In this document: one piece after another, positions 27,200 to 37,117 of the stretch
Layout: each line of letters starts with the position of its first letter
Numbering within the stretch: the stretch's first letter is position 1
Assembly (NCBI RefSeq): GCF_017569205.1
Contig: NZ_CP071870.1
Location: forward strand, 1,302,001-1,366,000
Length of the DNA: 64,000 nucleotides
Origin: Propioniciclava sp. MC1595
GTDB lineage: Bacteria; Actinomycetota; Actinomycetes; Propionibacteriales; Propionibacteriaceae
Direction of reading: 5' to 3'
Made by a program: the position numbers and the translations under genes
The notes under the pieces: model-generated
What the model was told of the DNA's origin: nothing
Seen by the model: the letters and a program-made list of their open reading frames with translations, nothing else
Database searches by the model: none

Positions 27200-29293
27200 A
27201 TGCGCCAGCCCAACCTCCAGGTCCGTTCCAAGCAGCTCATCAGCGTCGACGGGCTCGACTTCAAGGACCTCAACGGCAACGGCGAGCTCGACCCGTACGA
27301 GGACTGGCGCCTGACCCCGGCCGAGCGCGCCGCCGACCTCGTCTCCCGCATGGAGGTGGACGAGAAGGTCGGCCTGATGCTGATCAACACCCGGTTCACC
27401 GGCTACGGCGTTCCCGAGGGGGAGGCCACCTCCGACGACGGCGTCCTCGACGAGCGCACCATCGAGGCGGGGACGTCCATCTTCGCGACGCGGAAGGTGT
27501 ACCCGACCACGCACACGATCGAGCAGATGCACCTGCGCCACTTCATCCTGCGCGACAACTTCTCCCCGTCGCAGCTGGCGGAGTGGAACAACCGGATGAA
27601 CGAGGTCGCCGAGGGCACGCGGCTGGGCATCCCGACGATCGCGGCGTCCAACTCGCGCAACGAGAACGGCGAGATGGTGTTCGGGATGAACGACTCGGTC
27701 GGCATGTTCTCGACGTTCCCGGCGACGATGGGCATCGCCGCGGCGATCCTGGGCGACAAGGCCGCCGGCGGGGACGCCTCGCTGGCCAGCGAGTTCGCCG
27801 CCGCCGTCCGTGCCGAGTGGCTGGCCGCGGGTATCCGCAAGGGCTACATGTACATGGCCGACGTCGTCACCGACCCGCGCTGGCAGCGCATCTACGGCAC
27901 GTTCGGCGAGGACCCGGAGCTGATCTCCGAGATCGTGGAGCGCCTCGTGGCCGGGCTGCAGGGCGACGAGCTGGGCCCCGACAGCCTCGCCACCACGATG
28001 AAGCACTTCCCGGGTGGCGGCGCCCGCGAGAACGGCTTCGACCCCCACTACGTCGAGGGCAAGTGGAACTGCTACCCGACCCCGGGCAGCTTCGAGACCT
28101 ACCACCTCCCGCCGTTCCGCGCCGCGGTCAAGACGTCGTCCTTCATGCCGTACTACTCGGCGCCGTCGATCAAGAAGTCGAGCTGGCAGTCGGTCGACGG
28201 CAAGGACATCCCCTACGAGGAGGTCGGCTTCGCGTTCAACCACTACATCCTCAACGACCTGCTGCGCGGCCAACTGGGGTTCACCGGCTACATCAACTCC
28301 GACTCCGGCATCACCGACAACATGTGCTGGGGCGTGGAGGAGCTGTCGATCCCCGAGCGGTTCGCCAAGACCATCAACGCGGGCACCGACATCGTCGCCG
28401 ACACCAACAACACCGCCGACCTGCGCGCGGCGATCGAGGCCGGCTGGATCTCCCCGGCCCGCGTCGACGCGGCCTGCCGCGCGCTGCTGGAGGAGATGTT
28501 CACCCTCGGCCTGTTCGACGAGAAGACCTACGTGGACGCCGCGGGTGCTGACGCCGCGGTCAAGGGCTCGCCGGGCTGGGAGCTGGCTGCGCGGACGCAC
28601 CGCAAGTCGCTGGTCGTGCTGAAGAACTCGGCCGGCACGCTGCCGCTCGCCCAGGGCGCGAGCGTGTACGTGGAGGTGTTCCACAAGGACCCGCGCCAGT
28701 CCGCGGCCAAGACCGCCAAGGCGCGGCAGGAGGCGCGCGAGAGCGCCGTCGTGGAGCTCGTCGAGACCCCCGAGGCGGCCGACGCGCTCTACCTGATCCT
28801 CGACCCGCAGTCGGGGCACTACTTCAACGCGACCCCGGGCCTGCTCGAGCTCACCCTGTGCGAGGACCGCATGCTCAAGGCGCTGAACGACGAGTGGTAC
28901 ACCGAGACCACGCTGACCGGCATCAAGCGGGTCACCGAGCTGTGCCGGACCGCGCGGCAACGCGGCCAGAAGGTGGTGCTGTCGGTCAACGTGTCCCTGC
29001 CGTGGATCCTCGACTCGGTCGAGCCGCTCGCCGACGCCGTGGTGGCGGGCTTCTCGACGTTCTACGACGCCCAGTACGACGTCATCACCGGGGCCAGCCC
29101 GGCCCACGGCAGGCTGCCGATCACGCTGCCGGCGTCCGAGGCCGTCATCGCGGTGGACGCCGACGGCGTCTGCGTCTCGCCCAACGACGTGCCGGGCTAC
29201 GCCAAGGAGCAGTACATGCCCGAGGGACTGACGTACGCCTACACCGACACCGACGGCAACGTCTGGCGGCTGGGCCACGGCCTGACCTACTAG
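27200..29293 (+). CDS. Glycoside hydrolase family 3 protein with N-terminal EF-hand
   Basis: 697 aa, likely a beta-glycosidase. Residues ~18-34 form an EF-hand-like calcium loop ([17 protein letters not shown]). Then the GH3 TIM barrel with [32 protein letters not shown] and [15 protein letters not shown], whose Asp (~368) is the predicted nucleophile. The alpha/beta sandwich follows from [15 protein letters not shown]. It ends at WRLGHGLTY, without the fibronectin-III domain many GH3 enzymes have. No signal peptide is visible, so it is probably cytoplasmic. ATG 27200 has TAGGCT 6 nt upstream, whose TAG is the stop of the previous gene. Confidence 0.85.
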   Translation: MRQPNLQVRSKQLISVDGLDFKDLNGNGELDPYEDWRLTPAERAADLVSRMEVDEKVGLMLINTRFTGYGVPEGEATSDDGVLDERTIEAGTSIFATRKVYPTTHTIEQMHLRHFILRDNFSPSQLAEWNNRMNEVAEGTRLGIPTIAASNSRNENGEMVFGMNDSVGMFSTFPATMGIAAAILGDKAAGGDASLASEFAAAVRAEWLAAGIRKGYMYMADVVTDPRWQRIYGTFGEDPELISEIVERLVAGLQGDELGPDSLATTMKHFPGGGARENGFDPHYVEGKWNCYPTPGSFETYHLPPFRAAVKTSSFMPYYSAPSIKKSSWQSVDGKDIPYEEVGFAFNHYILNDLLRGQLGFTGYINSDSGITDNMCWGVEELSIPERFAKTINAGTDIVADTNNTADLRAAIEAGWISPARVDAACRALLEEMFTLGLFDEKTYVDAAGADAAVKGSPGWELAARTHRKSLVVLKNSAGTLPLAQGASVYVEVFHKDPRQSAAKTAKARQEARESAVVELVETPEAADALYLILDPQSGHYFNATPGLLELTLCEDRMLKALNDEWYTETTLTGIKRVTELCRTARQRGQKVVLSVNVSLPWILDSVEPLADAVVAGFSTFYDAQYDVITGASPAHGRLPITLPASEAVIAVDADGVCVSPNDVPGYAKEQYMPEGLTYAYTDTDGNVWRLGHGLTY

Positions 29294-29304
29294 GCTCGGC
29301 CGGT

Positions 29305-29688
29305 ATGGCACGACTCGACGCCTGGCTGTGGGCCGTGCGCCTGTACAAGACGCGGTCCGAGGCGACCGCGGGGGTGCGCGGCGGGCACGTGCGCGTCAAC
29401 GACAAGCAGGCCAAGGCCGCCCAGCTCGTCGCGACCGGGGACACCATCCGGGTGCGCCGGGCCGACGAGGAGCGCATCGTCGAGGTCGTCGACCCGACCC
29501 TGGTCAAGCGCGTGGGCGCCGCGATCGCCCAGCAGGCCTACCTCGACCACACGCCGGCCAAGCCGCCGCCCATCCCCGAGATGGTGGGGAAGGTGGCGGT
29601 GCGCGACCGGGGCGCGGGGCGTCCGACGAAGCGGGAGCGGCGGGTCATGGACGCGTTCCGCGGAACCGGGCCCGGCCGGGGCCGGTAG
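29305..29688 (+). CDS. S4-domain RNA-binding protein, Hsp15-like
   Basis: 127 aa. [37 protein letters not shown] in pieces is the S4 fold of Hsp15 (HslR), which binds stalled 50S subunits with nascent chains. The C-terminal half is basic and Pro-rich ([14 protein letters not shown]), also as in Hsp15. ATG 29305 lies 8 nt after TAGGCT (29291-29296), again overlapping the upstream stop, and has no Shine-Dalgarno. It lies between GH3 and obg. Confidence 0.85.
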   Translation: MARLDAWLWAVRLYKTRSEATAGVRGGHVRVNDKQAKAAQLVATGDTIRVRRADEERIVEVVDPTLVKRVGAAIAQQAYLDHTPAKPPPIPEMVGKVAVRDRGAGRPTKRERRVMDAFRGTGPGRGR

Positions 29689-29699
29689 ACTCTGCGCCC

Positions 29700-31205
29700 A
29701 TGGCCATTCCCTCGTTCGTCGACCGCGCGACCCTGCGTGTCTCCGGTGGCAACGGTGGCCACGGGTGCGCCTCTGTGCACCGCGAGAAGTTCAAGCCGCT
29801 GGGCGGCCCCGACGGCGGCAACGGCGGTGACGGCGGCTCGGTCGTCCTGCGCGTCGACCTCGGGCTGACCACGCTCGTCGACTACCACCGCCAGTCCCAG
29901 CGCCGCGCCACCAACGGCCAGCCCGGCGAGGGCGACCACCGCCGCGGCGCCAACGGCGACGACGTCGTGCTGGCCGTGCCCGAGGGCACCGTGGTCAGCG
30001 ACGCCGACACCGGCGAGGTCCTGGCCGACCTGGTCGGCGAGGGCGCCGAGGTCGTGATCGCGGCCGGCGGCAAGGGCGGCCTGGGCAACGCCGCGCTGGC
30101 GACCGCCGCGCGCAAGGCCCCGGGCTTCGCCCTCCTGGGCGAGGACGGCGAGGAGCGCACGATCGTCCTCGAGCTGAAGGTGCTCGCCGACGTCGGGCTC
30201 GTCGGCTTCCCCAGCGCGGGCAAGAGCTCCCTCATCGCGGCGATCAGCCGCGCGCGGCCGAAGATCGCCGATTACCCCTTCACCACGCTGGTGCCGAACC
30301 TGGGCGTCGTCGTCGCGGGGGAGACCACCTACACCGTCGCCGACGTGCCCGGCCTGATCGAGGGCGCCTCCGAGGGCCGCGGTCTGGGCTTCGACTTCCT
30401 GCGCCACATCGAGCGCTGCCAGGCCATCGTGCACGTCATCGACTGCGCCACCTACGAGCCCGGCCGCGACCCGGTCACCGACCTCGACATCATCGAGGGC
30501 GAGCTCGCCGCCCACGGCGGCCTGGAGGACCGGCCGCGCCTGGTCGCACTCAACAAGGTCGACATCCCCGACGCCGCCGAGCTGGCCGACCTGGTCACGC
30601 CCGACCTCGAGGAGCGCGGGCTGAAGGTCTTCCGCATCTCCACCAAGTCGGGCGAGGGCCTGCAGGGGCTCACCTTCGCGATGGCCGACCTCGTCCGCCA
30701 GCGCCGGGACGCCGCGCCCGCCCCCGCGCCGCAACGGATCGTGATCCGGCCCGCGCCGGTGGCCGGCGGCCCCGAGTTCGGCATCCGCCGCATGGGCGAC
30801 GGCGAGGGCGGCTTCGTCTGGCGCGTGGAGGGCACCAAGCCCGAGCGCTGGGTCAAGCAGACCGACTTCACCAACCCCGAGGCCGTCGGCTACCTCGCCG
30901 ACCGGTTCACCCGCCTCGGCATCGAGGACGAGCTGCTGCGCCTCGGTGCCCGCGAGGGGGACGCCGTGGCCATCGGCGCCGGCGAGAACCCGGTCGTGTT
31001 CGACTTCGCGCCCCAGATCCAGTCCGGCGCCGAGATCCTCACCCGTCGCGGCGACGACGAGCGCCTCCACAGCGAGCGTCCCTCCGTCGTGCGCCGCCGC
31101 GAGATGGACGCCGAGTACCACGCGGCCAAGGCCGATGCCGAGGGCAAGCCCCGTGACCCCAAGCAGAGCTGGCGCGCGGCGTCCGACGAGGAGGACGGCT
31201 GGTGA
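29700..31205 (+). CDS. obg: GTPase Obg (CgtA)
   Basis: 501 aa ribosome-associated GTPase acting in 50S assembly and growth control. Three domains: the glycine-rich Obg fold ([25 protein letters not shown] ... [12 protein letters not shown]), the G domain with P-loop GFPSAGKSS (~169-177), [10 protein letters not shown] and NKVD, and a C-terminal OCT domain (~350-430), followed by a charged tail. Start ATG 29700 has TAGACT (29686-29691) 8 nt before it; its TAG is the stop of the S4 gene. proB overlaps the stop in GTGA. Confidence 0.95.
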   Translation: MAIPSFVDRATLRVSGGNGGHGCASVHREKFKPLGGPDGGNGGDGGSVVLRVDLGLTTLVDYHRQSQRRATNGQPGEGDHRRGANGDDVVLAVPEGTVVSDADTGEVLADLVGEGAEVVIAAGGKGGLGNAALATAARKAPGFALLGEDGEERTIVLELKVLADVGLVGFPSAGKSSLIAAISRARPKIADYPFTTLVPNLGVVVAGETTYTVADVPGLIEGASEGRGLGFDFLRHIERCQAIVHVIDCATYEPGRDPVTDLDIIEGELAAHGGLEDRPRLVALNKVDIPDAAELADLVTPDLEERGLKVFRISTKSGEGLQGLTFAMADLVRQRRDAAPAPAPQRIVIRPAPVAGGPEFGIRRMGDGEGGFVWRVEGTKPERWVKQTDFTNPEAVGYLADRFTRLGIEDELLRLGAREGDAVAIGAGENPVVFDFAPQIQSGAEILTRRGDDERLHSERPSVVRRREMDAEYHAAKADAEGKPRDPKQSWRAASDEEDGW

Positions 31206-32332
31206 GTGCCGCCATCCGGCGCTCCGTCGGCGAGGCGCGGCGGATCGTCGTCAAGGTGGGGTCCTCTTCGCTCACCGACGCCTTCGGGCGCATCGACATG
31301 GCCCAGATGAACGCCCTCGTGGACGCCATCGCCGCGGCCCGGGCGTCCGGCCGGGAGGTCGTGGTGGTCAGCTCCGGCGCTGTGGCCGCCGGCCTCGACC
31401 CGCTCGGCATGCGGGCCAGGCCCCGCGACCTCGCCACCCGGCAGGCGGCCGCCTCGGTGGGCCAGGGCCTGCTGCTGGCGCGCTACACCTCGCTGTTCGC
31501 CGCGCACGGACTCACCGTCGGCCAGGTCCTGCTCACGGTGGAGGACATCACCCGGCAGTCCTCCTACGCCAACGCCCTGCGGACCCTGACCCGGCTCCTC
31601 GACCTCGGCGTCGTGCCCGTCGTCAACGAGAACGACACCGTCGCCACCAACGAGCTGCGCTTCGGCGACAACGACCGCCTGGCCGCGCTGGTCGCCCACG
31701 TGGTGCAGGCCGACGCGCTGTTCCTGCTCTCCGACGTGGACGCCCTCTACACCGACCACCCCGCACGCCCGGGCGCGCGGCGGATCACCGACGTGCCCGA
31801 GGTCGACGAGCTGGTCGTCGACACCTCCCGGAGCGGGTCCACCGTCGGCACCGGCGGCATGGCCACCAAGCTGGAGGCCGCCCGCATCGCCACCCACGCC
31901 GGCGTGACCACCGTGCTGGCCTCGGCGACCGCGGTGGCCGAGGCGCTGGCCGGCGAGCCCGTCGGCACCCTGTTCCACCCGTCGGGCCGCCGCCGCTCCC
32001 GGAAGATGCTCTGGCTGGCCTACGCGTCCAAGGTCGAGGGCGTCCTGACCCTCGACGCGGGTGCCGTGCGCGCCGTGGTCGAGCGCGGGGCGTCCCTGCT
32101 GCCGGCCGGCGTGACCGGCTTCACCGGCGAGTTCCACGCCGGGGACCCGGTGCGCCTCGACGGCCCCGACGGCCAGCTGGTGGGGCACGGCCTGGTCAAC
32201 TACGACGCGACCGACGTGCCCTCGATGCTCGGCCGTTCCACTCGCGAGCTCGCCGCCGAGCGCGGGGAGGGCTTCGACCGCGAGCTGGTGCACCGCGACG
32301 CGCTCATCCTGCGCAAGAAGTTCCGGGGCTGA
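31202..32332 (+). CDS. proB: Glutamate 5-kinase
   Basis: First step of proline synthesis, phosphorylating glutamate with ATP; 376 aa. Amino-acid kinase domain with [36 protein letters not shown] and [12 protein letters not shown], and a C-terminal PUA domain from ~285 ([25 protein letters not shown]). GTG 31202 overlaps the obg stop by 4 bp, so it is translationally coupled to obg. proA, the next enzyme, is 294 bp downstream, with a small membrane-protein gene between. Confidence 0.95.
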   Translation: MSAAIRRSVGEARRIVVKVGSSSLTDAFGRIDMAQMNALVDAIAAARASGREVVVVSSGAVAAGLDPLGMRARPRDLATRQAAASVGQGLLLARYTSLFAAHGLTVGQVLLTVEDITRQSSYANALRTLTRLLDLGVVPVVNENDTVATNELRFGDNDRLAALVAHVVQADALFLLSDVDALYTDHPARPGARRITDVPEVDELVVDTSRSGSTVGTGGMATKLEAARIATHAGVTTVLASATAVAEALAGEPVGTLFHPSGRRRSRKMLWLAYASKVEGVLTLDAGAVRAVVERGASLLPAGVTGFTGEFHAGDPVRLDGPDGQLVGHGLVNYDATDVPSMLGRSTRELAAERGEGFDRELVHRDALILRKKFRG

Positions 32333-32358
32333 CGCGTTCGGCGTCTAGGGTGTGGCCC

Positions 32359-32571
32359 ATGGCGTCCGACCCCTCCGAGCAGCAGCAACTGGCCGGCTAC
32401 CTCACCCGCAGCGGGGTGGCCCTGGTCGCCGGTGGCGTCCTGCTGTTCCTCAGTGGCACGTTCGCGCAGGCGGGCCCGCCCTCCCTCGGCCTGATGGGCG
32501 GCCTGGGCCTGGGCATGATCGTGCTCGGCGTCGCCCTGCTGTGGTACGCCCGCACCCTGCGCCGGGCCTGA
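32359..32571 (+). CDS. Small two-helix membrane protein
   Basis: 70 aa, not recognised. A short polar start (MASDPSEQQQLAGYL) precedes two hydrophobic helices (SGVALVAGGVLLFLSGTFA; LGLMGGLGLGMIVLGVALLWY) and a basic end (RTLRRA), so both ends probably face the cytoplasm. TAGGGT (32346-32351) is 7 nt before the ATG; no Shine-Dalgarno. Codon third positions are nearly all G/C, supporting coding. It lies between proB and proA. Confidence 0.65.
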   Translation: MASDPSEQQQLAGYLTRSGVALVAGGVLLFLSGTFAQAGPPSLGLMGGLGLGMIVLGVALLWYARTLRRA

Positions 32572-32625
32572 ACCAGTCCTCGGGCACGACCGGGGGAGCG
32601 GGCGCCGAATCCTAGACTGGCGGCC

Positions 32626-33870
32626 ATGACGACCTTCACCGACCAGGCCCGCGCCGCGCGCACCGCCGCGCGCACGCTCGCCACGGCGTCCCGGGCGACC
32701 AAGGACGCCGCGCTGGGCGCGATGGCCGACCGCCTGCTCGCCGCGCAGGACGCGATCCTGGCGGCCAACGCCGAGGACGTGGCCGCCGCCGAGGCCGCGG
32801 GCACGAGCGCCGCCCTGATCGACCGGCTCCGCCTCACCCCCGAGCGCCTGCAGGGCATGGCCGACGGCTTGCGCCAGCTCGCCGGGCTGCCCGACCCGAT
32901 CGGCGACGTGCTGCGCGGCTGGACCAACGCCAACGGCGTCACCGTGCGTCAGGTGCGGGTGCCCTTCGGCGTGGTCGGCATCATCTACGAGGCCCGCCCC
33001 AACGTGACCGCCGACGCCGCCGGCATCGCCCTGAAGTCCGGCAACGCGGCGCTGCTGCGCGGGTCGAGCTCGACGCTGGCCTCCAACCGCGCCGTCATGG
33101 CCGCCCTGCGCGACGGCCTGCTCGACGCCGGCCTGCCCGCCGACGCCGCCCAGCTCGTGGAGGGGGACCGCTCGGTCACCGCCGAGATGATGGGTGCCCG
33201 CGGCCTGGTCGACGTGCTCATCCCGCGCGGTGGGGCCGGCCTGATCAACGCGGTCGTCGAGGGCTCGAAGGTGCCCGTGATCGAGACCGGCACCGGCAAC
33301 TGCCACCTGTTCGTGGACGCCTCGGCCGACCACGACATGGCCCTCGGCATCCTGCTCAACGCCAAGACCCAGCGCCCCAGCGTGTGCAACGCGGTCGAGA
33401 CCCTGCTCGTGCACGCGGACGCCGCCCCCGCCTTCCTGCCCAAGGCCCTGGCCGCGCTGGCGGACGCCGGCGTGACGGTCCACGGGACCCCGGCCGTCGC
33501 GGCGTACTCGGCCGACGTCGTGCCGGCCGGGGACGGGGAGTTCGACGACGAGTACCTCTCGCTCGACCTCGCCTGCGACGTGGTGCCCGACCTGGACGCG
33601 GCCATCGGCCACATCCGCGAGCACACGACCGGCCACTCCGAGACCATCGTCACCGCCGACCTGCGCTCGGCCGACCGCTTCGTCGCCGAGGTGGACGCCG
33701 CGGCCGTCCTGGTGAACGCCTCGAGCCGGTTCGTGGACGGGGGCGAGTTCGGGTTCGGCGCCGAGATCGGCATCTCGACGCAGAAGCTGCACGCCCGCGG
33801 CCCGATGGCGCTGCCCGAGATGACCGCCACGAAGTACGTGGTCACGGGCCACGGGCAGACCAGGGCCTGA
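32626..33870 (+). CDS. proA: Glutamate-5-semialdehyde dehydrogenase (gamma-glutamyl phosphate reductase)
   Basis: Second step of proline synthesis, NADPH-dependent; 414 aa. Conserved [30 protein letters not shown] in pieces, [21 protein letters not shown], the catalytic Cys in [11 protein letters not shown], and the C-terminal [25 protein letters not shown] 32626 has TAGACT (32613-32618) 7 nt upstream and no Shine-Dalgarno, so it is probably transcribed by itself besides any read-through from proB. Confidence 0.96.
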   Translation: MTTFTDQARAARTAARTLATASRATKDAALGAMADRLLAAQDAILAANAEDVAAAEAAGTSAALIDRLRLTPERLQGMADGLRQLAGLPDPIGDVLRGWTNANGVTVRQVRVPFGVVGIIYEARPNVTADAAGIALKSGNAALLRGSSSTLASNRAVMAALRDGLLDAGLPADAAQLVEGDRSVTAEMMGARGLVDVLIPRGGAGLINAVVEGSKVPVIETGTGNCHLFVDASADHDMALGILLNAKTQRPSVCNAVETLLVHADAAPAFLPKALAALADAGVTVHGTPAVAAYSADVVPAGDGEFDDEYLSLDLACDVVPDLDAAIGHIREHTTGHSETIVTADLRSADRFVAEVDAAAVLVNASSRFVDGGEFGFGAEIGISTQKLHARGPMALPEMTATKYVVTGHGQTRA

Positions 33871-33889
33871 GTTCGCTATGCTCCCGCGC

Positions 33890-34042
33890 ATGAACCTCCT
33901 GCTCGAAGCAGCCGCCGGCCACGGGGACCAGACCGGCGCCATCATCACCGGCCTCGTCGTGTTCGCGGGCCTGCTCAGCCTGCTCGGAATCCTCGTCGGC
34001 TTCGGCTCGGCCCGTCCGCACGCGGTGGCCGAGCGCGAATGA
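33890..34042 (+). CDS. 50-residue single-helix membrane protein
   Basis: Sequence [16 protein letters not shown] followed by one strong membrane helix ([22 protein letters not shown]) and a polar tail [18 protein letters not shown] (33877-33882) lies 7 nt before the ATG, and the stop overlaps the nadD start in ATGA. The coupling and the promoter argue that this is a real gene, too small for most gene finders. Function unknown; it may serve mainly to carry translation into nadD. Confidence 0.7.
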   Translation: MNLLLEAAAGHGDQTGAIITGLVVFAGLLSLLGILVGFGSARPHAVAERE

Positions 34043-34704
34043 CGTCCACCGGCCTGGCCAACGGCACGGGCCGCGCCACGTGGCGCCTCGGCGTCATGGG
34101 TGGCACCTTCGACCCGATCCACCACGGCCACCTCGTGGCCGCGAGTGAGGTGGCGGCGCGCTTCGACCTCGACGAAGTGGTCTTCGTGCCGACCGGCCAG
34201 CCGTGGCAGAAGGCCCACAAGAAGGTCTCCTCGCCCGAGGACCGCTACCTCATGACGGTCATCGCCACGGCGTCCAACCCCCGCTTCTCGGTGAGCCGGG
34301 TCGACATCGAGCGGCCGGGCGACACCTACACCGTCGACACCCTGCGCGACCTGCGCAAGCTCCGCGGGCCCGAAACGCAGCTGTACTTCATCACCGGAGC
34401 CGACGCCCTCAGCCAGATCCTGACGTGGCGCGGCGCCGACGAGTTGTTCGAGCTCGCCCACTTCGTGGGCGTCTCCCGGCCCGGCGTCGAACTGGACCAG
34501 TCCGACATCGCGCACCTGCCGGCCGACAAGGTCACCCTCATCGAGATCCCGGCGCTGTCGATCTCGTCGACCGCCTGCCGCGAGCGCACGGCGTCCGGCC
34601 TGCCCACCTGGTACTTGGTGCCGGACGGTATCGTGCAGTACATCAGCAAGCGGGGCCTGTACATCCAAGGCCCCGATGACAAGGAGATTCATGGCGGCGA
34701 CTGA
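34039..34704 (+). CDS. nadD: Nicotinate-nucleotide adenylyltransferase
   Basis: 221 aa; joins ATP and nicotinate mononucleotide to deamido-NAD. Nucleotidyltransferase motif [15 protein letters not shown] with the (H/T)xGH catalytic His pair, [19 protein letters not shown] and the closing [11 protein letters not shown] (family ISSTxIR). ATG 34039 overlaps the preceding small gene by 4 bp. The last bases (caaggagattc) hold the ribosome-binding site of rsfS, whose start lies inside nadD. Confidence 0.95.
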   Translation: MTSTGLANGTGRATWRLGVMGGTFDPIHHGHLVAASEVAARFDLDEVVFVPTGQPWQKAHKKVSSPEDRYLMTVIATASNPRFSVSRVDIERPGDTYTVDTLRDLRKLRGPETQLYFITGADALSQILTWRGADELFELAHFVGVSRPGVELDQSDIAHLPADKVTLIEIPALSISSTACRERTASGLPTWYLVPDGIVQYISKRGLYIQGPDDKEIHGGD

Positions 34705-35074
34705 CCACGCGCTCCACCTCACCCAGTTGGCGGCCCAAGCGGCGGCCGACAAGCAGGCCACCGACCTGGTGGCCTTCGACGTGTCGGAGCGCCTGGCCCT
34801 CACCGACGTCTTCCTGATCGTGACCGCGAAGAACGAGCCCCAGGTGGGCGCCGTGGTCGACGCGATCGAGGAGGCCCTGTTCAAGGACGGCTCCAAGGTC
34901 CTGCGCCGCGAGGGCGAGGGCGAGAAGCGCTGGGTGCTGCTCGACTTCGGCGACATCGTGGTGCACGTCCAGCACGCCGAGGAGCGGCAGCTGTACTCGC
35001 TCGAGCGCCTGTGGCGCGACTGCCCGGCGATCGCGCTCTCCGTCGACGAGGGCGTCGCAGCCGTCGAGGCGTGA
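34691..35074 (+). CDS. rsfS: Ribosomal silencing factor RsfS
   Basis: 127 aa, DUF143 family. Binds L14 on the 50S subunit and blocks joining of 30S when nutrients are low. Conserved segments [46 protein letters not shown] and the YSLERLWRD end. ATG 34691 has AAGGAG 5 nt upstream and overlaps nadD by 14 bp. A phosphatase gene follows with a one-base TGATG overlap, forming nadD-rsfS-phosphatase as in many actinomycetes. Confidence 0.95.
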   Translation: MAATDHALHLTQLAAQAAADKQATDLVAFDVSERLALTDVFLIVTAKNEPQVGAVVDAIEEALFKDGSKVLRREGEGEKRWVLLDFGDIVVHVQHAEERQLYSLERLWRDCPAIALSVDEGVAAVEA

Positions 35075-35724
35075 TGCAGGACGCGCCGCGCACCAAGCTG
35101 GTGCTCGTCCGCCACGGCCAGACCGACTCGAACGCGGCCGGGCGGTTCCAGGGGCAGCAGGACGTCCCGCTCAACCGCATCGGGCGCTCCCAGGCCGCCA
35201 CGCTGGCCGAGCGGCTCGTCCGCCTGAAGGCCGCGCGCGTGGTCACCTCCGACCTGCTGCGCGCCTCCGCGACGGCCGAGGCGATCGCCACGGCGTCCGG
35301 CATCGGCGTCGAGGTGGACGCCGGCCTGCGCGAGATCCACGTCGGCTCGTGGGAGGGCCGCACGGCGGTCGAGGTGGCCGTCGAGAACCCGTGGTTCGAG
35401 GACGCCCTCCACACCGGCCGCGACTTCCGCCGCTCCGAGACCGGGGAGACCGCCGAGGAGGCGGGTGAGCGAGTCGCCGGCGTGCTGGCCCGGGTGGCGT
35501 CCGCGCACCCGGGGGAGACCACCGTCGTCGTCGGGCACGGCCTCGCGCTGCGCGTGGGGCTGTCGTTGTTCCTCGGGCTGGGGCTGGACGCGTCCTTCTC
35601 CCTGTCGGGGCTGTGGAACTGCTCCTGGACGATCCTGGAGCACAACCAGCGCTGGCGGCTGCTGAGCTACAACAACGTCGTGGTGAACCACGGCGGGCAG
35701 CCGCCGTCGGCCTCCTCGCGCTGA
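35074..35724 (+). CDS. Histidine phosphatase (phosphoglycerate-mutase-like) family protein
   Basis: 216 aa. RHG motif LVLVRHGQTDSNAAGRFQGQQDVPLN holds the phosphohistidine, and the second catalytic His is in VVVGHGLALRVGL. In this position next to rsfS some actinomycetes encode glucosyl-3-phosphoglycerate phosphatase, but the substrate cannot be fixed from sequence. ATG 35074 shares a base with the rsfS stop; a GTG codon directly before it is also in frame. Confidence 0.85.
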   Translation: MQDAPRTKLVLVRHGQTDSNAAGRFQGQQDVPLNRIGRSQAATLAERLVRLKAARVVTSDLLRASATAEAIATASGIGVEVDAGLREIHVGSWEGRTAVEVAVENPWFEDALHTGRDFRRSETGETAEEAGERVAGVLARVASAHPGETTVVVGHGLALRVGLSLFLGLGLDASFSLSGLWNCSWTILEHNQRWRLLSYNNVVVNHGGQPPSASSR

Positions 35725-35728
35725 GCCG

Positions 35729-36148
35729 TCAGGCCCAGTCGACCGGGCCCTCGTGGATCGTGTCGCCCACGATGTAGTGGCGCAGCCAGTGCGGGTGCAC
35801 GCGCACGATCGTGAACGCCGCGTCCGCCGCCTGCGAGTCGGGGAAGCGTGCCTCGTACGCGGCGGCCCATGCCCGCTGCTCGGCGGCGTCGGCCGGGAAG
35901 GCGGCGGTGCCCTCGACCTGGATCGAGGACTCCTCGGTCGTGCCGATGACCAGCGCGACCCGGGGGTCGGCGGCGAGGTTGTGGGCCTTGCGGGAGGACA
36001 CCTGCGTGTCGAAGAGCACGTCGCCGTCGGGCAGGGGCGCCAGCGTCAGCAGGGCGGCCTCGGGGCCGCGCTCGGCGTCATGGGTGGACACCACGCCGAG
36101 CGGGTGGTCGGTGACGTAGCGGACGAAGTCGTCCCGTGGGATCGCCAT
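35729..36148 (-). CDS. Pyridoxamine 5'-phosphate oxidase family (split-barrel flavin-binding) protein
   Basis: 139 aa. MAIPRDDFVRYVTDHPLGVVSTHD starts a split beta-barrel; SSRKAHNLAADPRVALVIG and FPDSQAADAAFTIVRVHPHWLRHY are typical of PPOX-like proteins that bind FMN, F420 or heme. No residue choice tells which cofactor. Start ATG 36148; no clear Shine-Dalgarno, but CATGAT lies 5 nt before. Convergent with the phosphatase gene and 23 bp from the deoD stop. Confidence 0.78.
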   Translation of the reverse strand: MAIPRDDFVRYVTDHPLGVVSTHDAERGPEAALLTLAPLPDGDVLFDTQVSSRKAHNLAADPRVALVIGTTEESSIQVEGTAAFPADAAEQRAWAAAYEARFPDSQAADAAFTIVRVHPHWLRHYIVGDTIHEGPVDWA

Positions 36149-36171
36149 GGCCCATCATGGCGCGCGGTGGG

Positions 36172-36885
36172 TCAGGCGAGCAAAGCTGCCGCGGCGATCC
36201 GCACGCTGGTGGCGTAGAGGGTCTCGCGCTCCTCGGAGCTCATGTCGCGGCTGGAGTCGAACAGGTGGTCGCTGACCGTGAGCACGGTGAGCGCCTCGCC
36301 GCCCTCGGCGGCCGCGCAGGCGTACAGGCCGGCGGACTCCATCTCCACGCCCAGGGTGCCGTACTTCGCGAGGCCACCGATGATGTCGGGGTTGGCGAAG
36401 TAGAAGTGGTCGGAGCAGTAGACCGGGCCGGTGTGGACGGTGGCGTCGGTGAGGCCCGCCGCGGCGTCCATGGCCCCGCGCAGGAGCGGGTAGGAGGCCG
36501 TCCACGACAGCGAGATGCCGGGGACGAAGAGCGTCGACAGCGACGCGTTGGTGTGGGCGGCCGTGGCCACGATGGTGTCGCCGACGGCGACCTTGTCGCT
36601 CATGCCGCCGCAGGTGCCCACGCGCACGATGCGCTCGACGCCGTAGAAGCGGAACAGCTCGGTGGCGTAGATGGAGACGCTGGGGATGCCCATGCCCGAG
36701 GCCATGACGCTCATCGGGGTGCCCTGCCACGAGCCCGTCCAGCAGCCGATGCCGCGGACGTCGCTGACCAGCTCGGCACCCTCGAGGTGCTCGGCGGCGA
36801 TGCGGGCGGCGCGCTTGGGGTCGCCGGGCATGAGGACCAGCGGGGCGACCTGGCCCGGCTCGGCGGCGATGTGCGGGGTTGCCAT
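36172..36885 (-). CDS. deoD: Purine-nucleoside phosphorylase, DeoD-type
   Basis: 237 aa, the length of hexameric DeoD enzymes. Phosphorolysis of (deoxy)purine nucleosides in salvage. MPGDPKRAARIAAEHL near the N-terminus, GMGIPSVSIYATEL, RVGTCGGMSDKVAVGD, and GVEMESAGLY, which binds the ribose. The catalytic Asp segment reads TVSDHLF. ATG 36885 has GAGAGG 8 nt ahead; homology begins there although the frame is open back into the tRNA gene. The terminator at 36928-36951 insulates it from tRNA transcription. Confidence 0.94.
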   Translation of the reverse strand: MATPHIAAEPGQVAPLVLMPGDPKRAARIAAEHLEGAELVSDVRGIGCWTGSWQGTPMSVMASGMGIPSVSIYATELFRFYGVERIVRVGTCGGMSDKVAVGDTIVATAAHTNASLSTLFVPGISLSWTASYPLLRGAMDAAAGLTDATVHTGPVYCSDHFYFANPDIIGGLAKYGTLGVEMESAGLYACAAAEGGEALTVLTVSDHLFDSSRDMSSEERETLYATSVRIAAAALLA

Positions 36886-36927
36886 GGGCGTGCCTCTCGT
36901 CGTGCGGATCACGGGCCCCCAGACGCG

Positions 36928-36951
36928 AAAACCCCGGCCGGAGCCGGGGTT
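36928..36951 (-). terminator. Intrinsic terminator of tRNA-Ala
   Basis: On the minus strand CCCCGGC pairs with GCCGGGG around TCCG, with two extra A-U pairs and a TTTT run next to the stem. It lies 13 nt after the tRNA CCA end. Confidence 0.85.
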
Positions 36952-36963
36952 CACGAGGGATCG

Positions 36964-37039
36964 TGGTGGAGCTAAGGGGATTCGAACCCCTGGCCTCTTC
37001 CATGCCATGGAAGCGCGCTACCAACTGCGCCATAGCCCC
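36964..37039 (-). tRNA. tRNA-Ala (anticodon GGC), CCA encoded
   Basis: 76 nt. Acceptor arm GGGGCTA/TAGCTCC includes the G3-U70 wobble that marks alanine tRNAs. The anticodon stem CTTCC/GGAAG encloses ATGGCAT, giving anticodon GGC, which reads GCC, the most used Ala codon here. T-arm AGGGG-TTCGAAT-CCCCT is complete. A73 and CCA are encoded. Confidence 0.97.
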
Positions 37040-37065
37040 GATGTTCCGGTGCGGAACGAAGAAGA

Positions 37066-37095
37066 ACTTTACCCCGACAACCCCGAGGAGTCCAA
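37066..37095 (-). promoter_or_regulatory. Promoter of tRNA-Ala
   Basis: Minus strand TTGGAC (37090-37095), 18-nt spacer, TAAAGT (37066-37071). The predicted start is about 20 nt before the mature tRNA end, leaving a short 5' piece for RNase P. Confidence 0.6.
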
Positions 37096-37117
37096 ATCGG
37101 CCCGTACCGGACTCGTC

